Source: Trileptium ribeirensis
Taxonomy: Eukaryota; Nematoda; Enoplea; Enoplida; Thoracostomopsidae
Direction: 5' to 3'
Assembly: GCA_030248225.1 (NCBI GenBank)
Contig: JASANE010028742.1
Location: 1-64,000, forward strand
Length of the DNA: 64,000 bases
Shown: positions 48,670 to 59,098 of the stretch, in pieces
Position numbering within the stretch: position 1 is the stretch's first letter
How the letters are laid out: each line of letters opens with the position of its first letter
Notes under the pieces: model-generated
Told to the model about the DNA's origin: nothing
The model's database searches: none
The model's input: the letters and a program-made list of their open reading frames with translations, nothing else
Translations under genes and position numbers: made by a program

Positions 48670-49024
48670 ATTTATTGATCACTTGGCTAACGGCTGCGTC
48701 CACTGATACGTGTTCATTATAGCGACGATGGCTTTTGTGTTTTACTGAGGATTATGTTGAATGACGGAGAGTGCGAAAGGCTGTACCTAGTGCTTGCCTG
48801 AATCAGTCTCGCGTTTCTAGTGGTAGTTATAGCAATTGCGCAAGGAAGTGATCTGGTTTGACTTTGATATCTCAAGTGTAAAGAATTACACGGATTTGGT
48901 TTTGCTCTTAGCTTTTTGTTGTTCTGGAGTTACGAGTACCTTGCGACACAGAGCCTTAGTGTGAAGTACTACACAGAAAGGTATTATATGCGAAATCACT
49001 AAATACCTTAGTTTCACCTACAAA

Positions 49025-49297
49025 TTGGTTCGCAAGCTTATTGATCTGGACATTCACAAATTTTTCGTTTTCGCACATCCAGTGCGTTCACGCGGTCACA
49101 GTCTAAAACTCGAACTCTTATTTACGCCTAGAACAAACATACAACGTTTCTTCTATAGTCATCGGATAATCCGACAATGGAATTCGCTGGCGGATGATAT
49201 TGTGACTGCTCCCACACTTGCTGAATTCAAGCGTGAACTGCATCTGCCTGGAGGTCCCTATTTCGATCTGTTCAATAGCCAATTTCCGACCCGCTGA
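49025..49297 (+). pseudogene. Non-LTR retrotransposon ORF2 C-terminal tail (CR1/jockey-like)
   Basis: The reading frame shows HPVRSRGHSLKLELLF, a TPRTNIQRFFYSHRIIRQWN segment, SLADDIVTAP and LAEFKREL. This is the common tail of CR1/jockey-type ORF2 proteins (R.H..KL, R.N.R..FFS.RVI..WN.LP..VV.A.S...FK..LD). No RT core remains upstream. It differs from the jockey-like tail at 8.0-8.8 kb. The copy in the other arm (26,050-26,320) is broken. Confidence 0.7.
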
Positions 49298-50094
49298 CAT
49301 GGCGGGTTTCGATTCACTGGCAGTCTGGTCAAACTCTTTATAATTGGTCTTCGATGTTCAATTCGACTGCCGGATGGTACGTTTAATATTAGTTCCCTAA
49401 CCAGTCGTAGTGGAACTACATTTTTTGAGCATAGCGACGGCATTAGTTATATGAACGTACTCAATGTCTTGGGAATATTTTATTACCTAGACAACAATGA
49501 GTAAATGAAAGAATAGTTTTATTTGCCCCAGGTTATATGCCGTTGAAACGACTCTACTACCAATAATTAAGCTGTTATGAGCTTAATTAGGGTGTTAACT
49601 AATTAGCTTAATTAATGATAAAATTGGCAAGTTGCCACACTTCTAAAATATCAGGTGCCACATCCTCACATGATAAGCTTTCAAACAAAAAAGTTTTTTG
49701 AAATAGGTTCAGTGGTTCTTGAGATCCATGAAAGACGAACGGACATCGACTTTTTTGCTCCCAGACAGAAAATAAAAACGCTTCGCTCGATCGCCTCGCT
49801 CCGCTTAATAAAACGAAGTGGCGCTAGGACAGATAAAAATACTAGGCTTAGTAATATTTTAAAAGTTCGGCCTTCAGAGTCGAGTGAGCAACACCAGGGC
49901 GAGAAGATTAACGGGGTCCTGGGTTAGTTGCATTGCTTGTTGGATCTGCTTGCCAATCGAGAGTGATTTAATAAGTAAGCGGCGAGGATTCTGATACCCC
50001 TCGAGCCACCGATAGTTCCCAATTACTAACTTTGGTCATCCAATCGGGGGACAGAGTCCCTGATCGACCAGCCAGTCGGTTTGGGTGCCAGATT

Positions 50095-50330
50095 GAGAAA
50101 CTTCAACTGCTTAGTAGTCGACCGCTACTATCCACTTTTAATAACGGGGTCTGCCTGCCAATCGGGAGCGGCTTGTTAAATACTGGAACATATTAGCGTA
50201 ATTCTAAGTACCTAAGTGTCGGAGCTCGATTTCTTTTACGGCAGTGTAGCTTTATGCTTACGCGACGCTCCGATCCCCAGCAATTACTATAACACAGTAA
50301 TTGTACAATTGAACGAGTCCTGGCCACCAA
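50095..50330. repeat. Repeat module shared with other LTR-like segments
   Basis: CTTCAACTGCTTAGTAGTCG followed by CTTTTAATAACGGGGTCTGC parallels CTTCGACTGCATAGAAGTGT and TTTTAATAACGTGGTCTTCC near 46,660. GATTTCTTTTACGGCAGTGT is the inverse of a segment at about 57,853. It is mirrored at 24.9-25.2 kb. Confidence 0.55.
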
Positions 50331-51223
50331 ATAACACTTACTAACATCCGAATTTCGGTTTTGGTGAAGAAGGGTGGTTGAATATGAAATATGGGTTAGG
50401 AAAAGTGGTATTTAAAAAGAAGGAATAAATTTTAGGTAGCTTTTAAGTATGAAATTTGGGTTTTGGGATATATAGGTATATGGCAAAATTGGGGAAATAA
50501 ATGAATTTTTATATATTATATATATTTATAACTAATTACATAGCTAGTGACCAATATTTTTATCAAGTCCCATAGGTAATATTTCGCAATTAATGCGTTC
50601 GTGGACCATGCTAAGGGCGACAGAGAGTACCAAAGTGGGAGTTGAGGCCGGCCCTTGAATTATATATAAATGAAAAATAGGTGTAAAAAAGGTGCCAGGC
50701 CCGACACCCCCCTAGTAAGCCCATGACGTCCCGGCATGGGTAACAACCTGAAAACAACATGAATAACATCAAAATAAAAATAACAAGTAATATGAAATAT
50801 ATATGAAAGCTTTTAGCTATTAAAAACCCAACAATAACATGGCAGTACACGTAAAAATATTATGGTGGGTAAAACGAAGTGACAAGAATCATGACAAAGC
50901 AAAAATAAGCGAAAAATAAAGAAATTTTTGGAGTTTTTTTAAATTTTTTTATTGTTTTTGGATTTTTTTAGTTTTTGTAATTTTGTGAACAGAATAAAAA
51001 ATAGAGCTTTCCATAAGGCACCGTACAATATATTAATATCGCAAAAGATATATATATACTGAATGTTTATTATTATATTCACACAATTCACAATAATACG
51101 GAAATACCCCGATTTAACCAGTCACGCAATACTCCTATTAAATTGTAATTCAACGCGAAAACCACGATTCTAAGCAGTAATATGAACCAAAATTGTAGAG
51201 TAACGATGGTTCGGATGACCTTC

Positions 51224-51296
51224 GGCTATGACGAGACTCGAACTCGCGACATCCGCGTTATCAGCACGTACTCGTTAGTGTCCTAGTTGTAAATTG
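51224..51296 (-). tRNA. tRNA-Ile-like remnant, right arm
   Basis: Minus-strand copy of the 23968-24040 remnant, slightly better preserved (GTCGCGAGTTCGAGTCTCG in the T-arm). It lies about 50 bp before a gag-like start at 51347, so a primer-tRNA-derived origin is possible, but the tRNA-like homology is much longer than a normal primer-binding site. Confidence 0.45.
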
Positions 51297-51346
51297 AATT
51301 TTGTATTTTTACGTTATCGCCTTCGGATGATACAACTCAGTGGTCT

Positions 51347-51837
51347 ATGGGAATAGACAGTACGAGTACGCCTTTACCGAATGATGGCGACACTACCTCA
51401 ACGAGTGACGCCACGTTAACCTCGTTGGAAGCAACATTGCGCCGAATGGAAGGAAGTTTACATGATTGTAGTCGTAAATATGACGGAATTGCCAGCTTGG
51501 TACGTAATACCATCCGTGATTCTAGTCGTAAATATAATGAAATAACTAACTTAGTACGTGATTCTAATTGTAAATAGGTGAGATAACTTGTATGCGGTAC
51601 AGTTGAGCGTGAGCCCAAACTACAAAGTTTAATAACATGGCAGACGAACGATTTGAATGAACAAATGAGTGAAATACGGGGCAACCTTAACCAGCTGCGA
51701 GATAGGCATGGATCCCGTGTTGCTCATGCGCCTGATATCGCGATAGAGACGTCGGTTTATATAGACGTTACCGTTGGGGATGCAGATACTAGGCTAAAAG
51801 TATGTCTAGATTTTGAGCCTATGTTCCCAGTAACAGG
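51347..51837 (+). pseudogene. Gag-like N-terminal fragment interrupted by BEL
   Basis: A single frame from ATG 51347 runs MGIDSTSTPLPNDGDTTS, a predicted helical region with repeated DSSRKYNEITNLVRD-type units, two stops (51575 and shortly after), then EQMSEIRGNLNQLRDRHGS and VCLDFEPMFPVTG, where the BEL 3' LTR begins at 51838. Coiled N-terminal regions of this sort occur in Ty3/gypsy-type Gags. The matching gag core may be the plus-strand fragment at 57241-57850, on the far side of BEL. Assignment rests on context. Confidence 0.45.
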
Positions 51838-52097
51838 TTTCGTATCGTCGATTGATAACCCGATTATAACAACAATCAGGTAACTGTGTGAAAACAACAA
51901 CGACAAAGTAATTGTTTGAATGCTTTTTCACTATGTCTTCATTATCAATTCCATCCATTATAATCATCCTCATATATATGTTTGATTCTATTCAATGCTG
52001 TATAGCTAATGTTATTCGGACCAGACAAACTGTCAATTTATGCAAATGATCAAAAGAACAACGCCAATAAATCAGGTCCCTCGTGCTAAACACGACA
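51838..52097 (-). repeat. Partial 3' LTR of the right BEL element
   Basis: On the minus strand it starts TGTCGTGTTTAGCACGAGGG at 52097 and ends CGATACGAAA at 51838, the same truncation point as in the left arm. The truncation therefore predates the palindrome or was copied with it. Confidence 0.8.
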
Positions 52098-52600
52098 CTC
52101 CCAGCCGGAAATTGAAATCCCGAGTCCCATATTACTATGACATGCGAACTTGCTGCACGTCATTTACTCTACGTTAATTTAAACGCTCGATGTCCACTGG
52201 TCAGAACCGGATTGAAATGGTCGCCCATTGGTGGACCATTCCAAATGCGGAAATGTCTTGGTAACGAACATTTTCCTTTTGTGATGCGATAATGTATCAG
52301 TATGATAGCGATTAAATGGCCGCGGTCGTTGACAGATTGTAGCATTGTTTGAATAACACCACGATGACCAAACCGCCGTACTGCAACGCTTCATTGCGAC
52401 ATTTTGATGGTGTTGCACCAATTGATTGGATCGTATCTCATGGCAACGAAGTCTTCGAGACTGCTTCAAACGCTGAATACCAGTTGCAAACCTCCGCTTT
52501 GTTGACAATTTGTACGATACTAGCTCCAGTTGTGGAATATATTCGCAACCTGCTTTCCAAAACAGCCGAAATCCGGTGTGCGACACATGGAAGGTTATTA

Positions 52601-55600
52601 TTAGAGGTTTCTAATACAGACTTTTTTAGACACATATTTGCTTAGACACATATTAGAGGTTTCTAAGCAGTTTGGAAAGGCAACCGATTGAATATAAGTT
52701 ACCCAAGTTCTCTCTGCAACTGTAATATCACCTGCTGTGACATTATCTAGCATGTCGACTCCGTTAAGACAAGATTGTCGGCGACAGCGTTGGACAAACT
52801 TTAAGACCAACACGGTGACTCGTAACAATCGGAGCAAACTTGAAAACCGCTTGATATCAATGATGTTGCCAATACCCGAGCTTATGCCCACTGCACAAGC
52901 TATACCAGAAGTTACAACATCGGCCGCTTTTGGAATGAATGCTTCATTAACGCTATCTATATAGCTGGATATGTCGTTTTCTGGCCACAAATTTTCTGAG
53001 ACTTTCAGATATTGAGGACCATGCCACCACATTTCACTTTCGAGCAAGTCACTAGTGCTCGAACCTCGCGATGGCAGATCGGCCGGATTACATGCAGTTG
53101 GCACATAACGGCAAACCAAATCAGAATGTGAGAGAATTTCTTTGACTCGGTTCCGGACAAAAACGGGCAACATTTTCGTGGAATTTATCCAATGTAGTAC
53201 GCATTTAGAATCGGTCCACACGATACGGCGTACAACTTGAATGCGTAACTCACTACAGACGAACTTGACTAGTCGACATCCAATTACAACAGCCATAAGT
53301 TCAAGGCGAGGAATAGACACGGTTTTGATCGGAGCCAAGCGAGCTTTAGAAAACACAAGATTCACTGTTGGAAGCCCGTTAACACCGATTGATCGAAGAT
53401 AGATTGCTGCCGCGTACGCCTTAAATGACGCGTCACAAAAACAATGAATTTCGTGAGTTGCGTGCAATTCGTTGCAGACAAATGTAGCCATTCGCGGGAT
53501 TTTCACTTTGTTAATGTCAACTAGACTCTGTTTTATGCTGTCAAAGCTCTTCTGGATTTCAGTTGGAAGCGTAGCGTCCCAAGCAAGCTTACGTTTCCAA
53601 GCTTCTTGGTTGACCATTTTCCCAGCACTAACAACAGGAGACAGCAGGTCACATGGGTCATACACTGATGAAACGCAATGGAGTAAATGACGTTTTGTTT
53701 TAACAACATCTTGTGTGTCAATACCTTTACATGAAATAGTATCGTTGGTAGTATCCCATTTAAGTCCAAGAACGGTCGGAACTTTATCTTGTCCTTGATC
53801 GGTGGAACTAAGCTGACTACGCAATGCCACCGAATTGGAATACCATTCACGAATATTCATAGAGATGTCATCAAACAGCTTCCTTGCTTCACGATAGAAC
53901 ATGATAGCTTCTTCATCGCTTTGTCGTCCTGCCACGACATTATCAACATAGATATTGCCAGAAATATCACCAGCAATTTGGCTACTTTGCTGTTGTAAGT
54001 GGTGCTCGATCACGGCACCTAATAAGAAAGGACTAGAAACTAGTCCAAACGGTACTCTGGTAAATCTTAAAACCAAAAGATTGTGCGCAGACACAGGTTC
54101 ACTAGGATTTTTCAGCCAAAAGAACCGCGTTACATCACGTTCTTGGCGCTGAAGACCGACTTGATGGAATGTCTTCTCAACATCGGCAACCATAGCTACC
54201 TTGGATAGACGAAAACGTAGAAGTATGCCGCATAAGTCTTGGAGGATGACGGGGCCACGTAGCAAACAATCGTTCAAACTTTGACGGTGTTGACCAGCTT
54301 TAGCGGAGGCGTCATATACAATTCGCACCTTGGTAGTAGCTTTATTCTCTCGTATAACGCAATGATGAGGGATGTAATGTACTCTGGTTGAGTCAGGCTG
54401 CGTAGACGGGACAACCACTTCTATGATACCCAAATTCAGCTGTTCTTTGATGATTTTATCGTACTCAGCAATAACGTTAGGCTTGTTGTTTATTCGCTTG
54501 ATGAGCGAGTTCAGACGACCTAAGGCAAGCGCTTCATTTGTTGGCAAGTCAGGATCTGTGTCATCGCGGCATTTCCAAGGAAACGTCACTTGGTATCTAC
54601 CATTAACCAGCTTGACGGTTTGATTAAATCTAGCAGTCGCCTTATCGTCATCTTCTTGATATGGATCGTCTTTGACGCCAACTTCATCTAGATTCCAGAA
54701 CCGCTCGATGTTGATGTTGCGTGACGGGATCTCCAAACAAACGAGAGACACAGCTGAGGCTTGTACGACATCGGTACTAGGAACTTTACCAGCAACGATA
54801 TAACCCAGTCTTGATTCGATAAGAAAACTTCCGTCATTCAGCTTGATTCGCTCATTGCCGACAAACTCATAGTAGTAATCAAGCCCGACTAATATATCAA
54901 CGGTGACTTTTTCCGGAGTTGGAGAGGGTGGATCAGCCAGGCGAATCTGAGAAAGAATTGCGTTGGATTCTACAGTAACCGGATATTTTTGGATCGGGCA
55001 TGTGATAACATCCGTAACCAGAGTGGTCATGGAAATGGAACTACCATCAACCGTTGGAATGCATACATCAGCTAATTTAAATCGTTCAGTAGATCGGTTG
55101 CTGTTAGAAAATTTGGCTACAGATACAATTTCTTCTCCTACCGTAGGAATACCCAATGCGTGACGGAAAGCTGTCGTTATGTAGCTGCGCGTGCTCCCTG
55201 TATCAAAGAAGACTCGGGCAGTAACGGTACTTTTAGGACCTGACACTACAACTGTGGCAAGTTGCATTTGTACCTGTGACCCACTTGCCAGAAGACTAGC
55301 GTCATTAGATAGAGCAGAATTCGCCGAAGCCGAGGAAGGAGCATCATTATATTGTGAATTATATGGACCTTTGTGCGTCTTTGGAGTCACGTTGCCACCA
55401 AATTGTGAGCTGCATAGACTACTATGATGATTGTCGCTGCGGCAATAAAAGCACTGACGGCGGCGAGAGCAACTGCGTGCGTCATGTCCTTCGCTAAGGC
55501 ACTTAAAACACCGCCCTTGAAGAGCAGCTTTGCGCTGCGCAATGGTGGAGCATTTGTTACACTTATCGGCATAGTGTGCGCCTTTACAAAAACAGCAAGT

Positions 55601-56641
55601 CACTGATGATTTCGTTGGATTCGACAATGTTGTTTGCGTGGATAGAAAAGCACGACCGTGCTTCTTTGGTGTAACAGTACTTTGCTGTCGCGGACCATCA
55701 CTTAATTTGACTAAGTTTGCCTTTGAAGAGTATGAATCACTCATTTCACGAGCCATAATTTCTTCCTTTAAAAGCGACCGCAGAGTGGCCAGCTTCCATG
55801 GAGTTGACCCATTTTTGCGGTGGAGTTGAATTCTGACAGCACGTGGCAGTTTAGATAGGATGATTGGAGTGAATACTTGACCGAAAACATCCTCGTCGAG
55901 ACCAAGCGCCACTAAGCTTCGGATATGCTTTTCGCATTCGTCATAAATGCGTTGTAACTTCGTTGCGTCATCAGCTGAAGTCATTGCTAACAGCTGCTCG
56001 AAATGTGCAAAAATAGCGATTTCGGTATTACCAAAGCGTTCGTATAGAGCTTCTACCACAGTGTTGTAATTGGACGCTGTCAATCTGTAGCCTTCCACCA
56101 CATTAAGTGCATTGCCGCGAAGATAACTACGTAAATACTTATGTTTGTCAACCTCTGCCAAGTCTGGGTTGCTATGTATACTCGACTCATAACTATCCCA
56201 AAACTGCTGCCACAGCAAAGGATCGCCATCATAAGTCTGAATTGATATACGCGGAAGCTTCACTGTTAGTTTCGCGCGCTGAGAAAAAGTGTCATGAACA
56301 TGATGTTCCTGGTGAGAAAGTGAAGATGGTTGAATTTTGGAGTTTGCAATTATAACTGATGCAACCTTTATTGAATCAATCATAAGTTCTCGCCACTCAC
56401 TAGAAGTAGTTACCTCTTTAGTCATTGCAGCCTCATCTTCTACCTGCACCAAAATCTCAGAATCTAACTCCTCTATTTTTTCATGATAATATTGCATTGT
56501 CTCAGAAAATACTTGTATTTTTACTAAAAAGTCTTTCACAGTTTCATCTGAACGTAATTCATCAAAAACGGTTAATTGTTTTTTTGCGTTAATTCTATAT
56601 CCGTTTCGTTGTTGAGTTAATACTTTCAATGATTTTGTCAT
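52601..56641 (-). CDS. BEL/Pao Gag-Pol polyprotein lacking integrase, right-arm copy (1346 aa)
   Basis: Inverted copy of the left-arm ORF, same domain order and same early stop after RNase H. By eye about 28 residues differ, plus one small in-frame indel (left LRQLSQLNSTDQ, right LRSQLSSTDQ), giving ~98% identity. Protease DTGS, zinc knuckles and RNase H residues are kept, and the RT box is again YVDN. Differences within otherwise conserved motifs include EKTFHQ (left EKAFHQ). The frame is fully open, unlike every other coding region in the arms. The upstream LTR has been rearranged (see 56642-57240), so this copy probably lacks a normal promoter. Confidence 0.93.
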   Translation of the reverse strand: MTKSLKVLTQQRNGYRINAKKQLTVFDELRSDETVKDFLVKIQVFSETMQYYHEKIEELDSEILVQVEDEAAMTKEVTTSSEWRELMIDSIKVASVIIANSKIQPSSLSHQEHHVHDTFSQRAKLTVKLPRISIQTYDGDPLLWQQFWDSYESSIHSNPDLAEVDKHKYLRSYLRGNALNVVEGYRLTASNYNTVVEALYERFGNTEIAIFAHFEQLLAMTSADDATKLQRIYDECEKHIRSLVALGLDEDVFGQVFTPIILSKLPRAVRIQLHRKNGSTPWKLATLRSLLKEEIMAREMSDSYSSKANLVKLSDGPRQQSTVTPKKHGRAFLSTQTTLSNPTKSSVTCCFCKGAHYADKCNKCSTIAQRKAALQGRCFKCLSEGHDARSCSRRRQCFYCRSDNHHSSLCSSQFGGNVTPKTHKGPYNSQYNDAPSSASANSALSNDASLLASGSQVQMQLATVVVSGPKSTVTARVFFDTGSTRSYITTAFRHALGIPTVGEEIVSVAKFSNSNRSTERFKLADVCIPTVDGSSISMTTLVTDVITCPIQKYPVTVESNAILSQIRLADPPSPTPEKVTVDILVGLDYYYEFVGNERIKLNDGSFLIESRLGYIVAGKVPSTDVVQASAVSLVCLEIPSRNINIERFWNLDEVGVKDDPYQEDDDKATARFNQTVKLVNGRYQVTFPWKCRDDTDPDLPTNEALALGRLNSLIKRINNKPNVIAEYDKIIKEQLNLGIIEVVVPSTQPDSTRVHYIPHHCVIRENKATTKVRIVYDASAKAGQHRQSLNDCLLRGPVILQDLCGILLRFRLSKVAMVADVEKTFHQVGLQRQERDVTRFFWLKNPSEPVSAHNLLVLRFTRVPFGLVSSPFLLGAVIEHHLQQQSSQIAGDISGNIYVDNVVAGRQSDEEAIMFYREARKLFDDISMNIREWYSNSVALRSQLSSTDQGQDKVPTVLGLKWDTTNDTISCKGIDTQDVVKTKRHLLHCVSSVYDPCDLLSPVVSAGKMVNQEAWKRKLAWDATLPTEIQKSFDSIKQSLVDINKVKIPRMATFVCNELHATHEIHCFCDASFKAYAAAIYLRSIGVNGLPTVNLVFSKARLAPIKTVSIPRLELMAVVIGCRLVKFVCSELRIQVVRRIVWTDSKCVLHWINSTKMLPVFVRNRVKEILSHSDLVCRYVPTACNPADLPSRGSSTSDLLESEMWWHGPQYLKVSENLWPENDISSYIDSVNEAFIPKAADVVTSGIACAVGISSGIGNIIDIKRFSSLLRLLRVTVLVLKFVQRCRRQSCLNGVDMLDNVTAGDITVAERTWVTYIQSVAFPNCLETSNMCLSKYVSKKVCIRNL

Positions 56642-56902
56642 TTTTAAATTTACTTTAGAGAAAACTATTAATTGATAATATCCTCACTATTCCTCGCACG
56701 ACGAGCAACTGCTAATACACACGATGATGACCAAACAACGCGGTTACCAAATTGAAGTCCAGTAGTGTCGAGGTTGACTGAGTACTTGACCGAAATATGC
56801 GGACAAGTGTAGTTGAAACAACAGGCAGTGTTCGATCGCTTGTTGCGGCACCAAATTTCGTATCGTTGATTGATAACCCGATTATAACAACAATCAAGGT
56901 AA
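56642..56902 (-). repeat. Rearranged partial 5' LTR and leader of the right BEL element
   Basis: Matches 18228-18573 inverted, but about 85 bp around the LTR end and primer-binding region are missing: GCTCGTCGTG joins to a GAGGATATTATCAATT leader. The first ~214 bp of the LTR are replaced at 56902 by an internal BEL fragment. Confidence 0.75.
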
Positions 56903-57347
56903 TAGAAAATTTGGCTACAGATACAATTTCTTCTCCTACCGTAGGAATACCCAATGCGTGACGGAAAGCTGTCGTTATGTAGCTGCGCGTGCTCCCTGTA
57001 TCAAAGAAGACTCGGGCAGTAACGGTACTTTTAGGACCTGACACTACAACTGTGGCAAGTTGCATTTGTACCTGTGACCCACTTGCCAGAAGACTAGCGT
57101 CATTAGATAGAGCAGAATTCGCCGAAGCCGAGGAAGTAGCATCATTATATTGTGAATTATATGGACCTTTGTGCGTCTTTGGAGTCACATTGCCACCAAA
57201 TTGTGAGCTGCATAGACTACTATGATGATTGTCGCTGCGGTCTGTCCAGTTGAGGCTGCGCCATCTCGAGTATCGGTACCCTTGCCTACTGAATCGGTTT
57301 CGTCTTGTGACGTTACGTCGGCACCTTTTAGAAGTTCGTCGACACAT
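56712..57347 (-). CDS. Chimeric ORF: BEL zinc-knuckle/protease segment fused to foreign ends
   Basis: The 211-codon frame has three parts. Residues 1-36 (57347-57240) are antisense to a gag-like sequence. The middle (57240-56903, 338 bp) duplicates BEL from RSDNHHSSLCSSQFGG through the protease DTGSTRSYITTAF to VSVAKFS. The tail runs into LTR sequence (LIVVIIGLSINDTK). The DTGS active site is intact but only part of the protease domain is present. It is a by-product of rearrangement. Expression is doubtful, although LTR fragments are adjacent. Confidence 0.6.
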   Translation of the reverse strand: MCRRTSKRCRRNVTRRNRFSRQGYRYSRWRSLNWTDRSDNHHSSLCSSQFGGNVTPKTHKGPYNSQYNDATSSASANSALSNDASLLASGSQVQMQLATVVVSGPKSTVTARVFFDTGSTRSYITTAFRHALGIPTVGEEIVSVAKFSITLIVVIIGLSINDTKFGAATSDRTLPVVSTTLVRIFRSSTQSTSTLLDFNLVTALFGHHRVY

Positions 57348-57850
57348 GTTGCATCATCACGTGCACATGTGTCTGCCCCGGTTATGTCAGTTCCAGCTGC
57401 AGTGTCGGCCGGTATTAATACTCGCGCAGCTGCGGCTACGTCTGCGTGTACTCAAACGGCTGCCGATGTTGCTGTCGCTGTGCCTGTTGCAGCGGTTGCT
57501 CCTACTACGTTGTCAATGTGCTACCTCAGAAGCAACCGGTTAATATTGAAAGGTGTGATGGCACATCAGATATCACTACATATTTTCGTCGGTTGGAAAC
57601 TGAGTACTAGTTGGCAGGTGTAGATAGTCCAAGTGATAAATTGCGTACATTGCGTAGGAAACTAAAAGATACTGCTCGAAGTTATATTGAATCGTTGGCA
57701 ACTGGTCCAGAGGCCCCAACTACATATGAAGATTTGGTTTACCAGTTGCACCAACGGTTTGCAGAAAGTACGGAATTCGTGGACGATATTCAACGATTCC
57801 AGCAAATGAGCCAAAAAAGCTCGGTAGCGGATTTCGGTGCGGTCGCGTAA
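57241..57850 (+). pseudogene. Gag fragment of a Ty3/gypsy-type element, broken
   Basis: An Ala/Ser/Val/Pro-rich linker (VCPVEAAPSRVSVPLPTESV onward) leads, after a frameshift near 57,520, to VNIERCDGTSDITTYFRRLE, a stop, then SPSDKLRTLRRKLKDTARSY, YEDLVYQLHQRFAES and SSVADFGAVA. The I-E-R-F-D-G-like opening and the L..L..RF region are characteristic of retrotransposon Gag capsid-type domains. It is cut on the left by BEL sequence and on the right by an LTR-like repeat, with no pol. Confidence 0.65.
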
Positions 57851-58540
57851 GCACAACGCTACACTGCCGTAAAAGAAATCGACCTCCAACACTAAGTTCA
57901 GGTAATTATATAAACGTACGTCGGCGGCCAATCGGGGTCGGTCGTGCCAACCTCACAAAAGGTTTATTAGAATTAGCGATAGCTTAACTTTAAGGCTAAT
58001 AGAGCTAGGAACAAGCACGCCTAAAGCGACAGTGGTAGAACAGTGACAAAATCTAAAATCATGTGTAAGTATCGGGTGTGTTATAAGCGTGGTCTAAAAA
58101 GTAGCACTAACGAATAGTGCCGCGTGTAAAATTGACGGACCTTAGTTTCACGAGCAAGTGTAATACGCGATAAGACTGTAGGCCTTAGTGCACATACATT
58201 GGTGTCACGTGAAAGGCTACCGGATTAAAGTGCTCAATAGTGTGCTTAACGTTTTAACGGCATTGTGTAATAAACATTTATTGCCACGTGTTTGGTGTTC
58301 GAGTATCTAAACCAAAGTGGTCGAGCCGAGCAAGGTGCACGCTGCTACGCGAAATATAGGGCTCGAATACTGATCACGCCAATAAGGACGCGAGCCAAGT
58401 AAACGTCCCACCGGCATACTACTGGTCACACCTCGGACCAGAATCTTCAGGTGACGAATCGCGTCCCCGTTTAATTACCGATAGTCGTCATAATGAAAAT
58501 ACCTACCTACCCTTACCCCTTTGGATCTTTAAAAATATAA
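57851..58540 (+). repeat. LTR-like repeat outside the palindrome
   Basis: Third copy of the family seen in both arms. It shares GCTACACTGCCGTAAAAGAA, CAGGTAATTATATAAACGTA, TTGTGTAATAAACATTTATT and GGTGACGAATCGCGTCCCCG with 46.4-47.6 or 50.2 kb at moderate identity. Confidence 0.6.
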
Positions 58541-58595
58541 CAATTTGGGCGTAGCAATAGTAGCTTGGAGACGAAGAAATGTGAGAAACACCTAG

Positions 58596-58676
58596 AGTAC
58601 GAGTGGATTTTAACCCACGGCCTTGGGCTCGTGGTTCCGCAGGTAGGCGCTTTACCGACTGAGCTATCCCTGCCCG
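58596..58676 (-). repeat. tRNA-derived SINE-like sequence
   Basis: The minus strand shows an A-box-like GGGATAGCTCAGTCGGTAAA and a B-box-like GGGTTAAAATCCACTCG at tRNA spacing. Anticodon and acceptor stems do not pair, so it is a tRNA pseudogene or the head of a SINE rather than a tRNA gene. Confidence 0.5.
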
Positions 58677-58759
58677 ACCTCACAGCAGATGTACAGCTGT
58701 TATGCGACAATTTCTTCGTTTTATATATTTTGTGCATCATTTTATTTAATTATATATAA

Positions 58760-59098
58760 TACATATATACATAATACATTATTGTAACACTTAATAACTA
58801 CATTACAAACTTACCCATAGATAATATCTAACCCGCATGTGTATTTAATATGCTCTTCTTAAAAGTATATTTTTGTTCGTTGTGCACTTTAATTCGTTCT
58901 GTTTGTTTATTATGTATAGGTTCTTGTATGTTTTCGTGTTTAAAACTTATCTCATTTGCATAAATTCAAACTTCTAAAAATCTATTCTTAACTCAGTCTG
59001 TGCGCCGGGGCTTTACAATGTTGTCTCTTGCTTCGGATGGACGGATTTCGGGAAAATATTTTGCTCTATAGCAAAAGATATGACGATGTACCTTTTAG
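58760..59098. other. AT-rich stretch, nothing recognised
   Basis: No conserved ORF, RNA or clear repeat seen. Confidence 0.4.

Larger units (their letters stand above)
36824..56902. repeat. Right arm of the giant palindrome
   Basis: Inverted partner of 18228-36783. Identity by eye is ~98% in BEL, roughly 90-95% over 46.4-51.8 kb, and clearly lower with many indels over 37-46 kb. The outer edge at 56902 is abrupt and lies inside the BEL 5' LTR. In 36,926-38,238 I see palindrome-matched sequence but no recognisable gene. Confidence 0.9.

Noticed and set aside
58596..58676. Functional tRNA gene
   Set aside because: A- and B-box-like parts are present, but the acceptor and anticodon stems do not pair.
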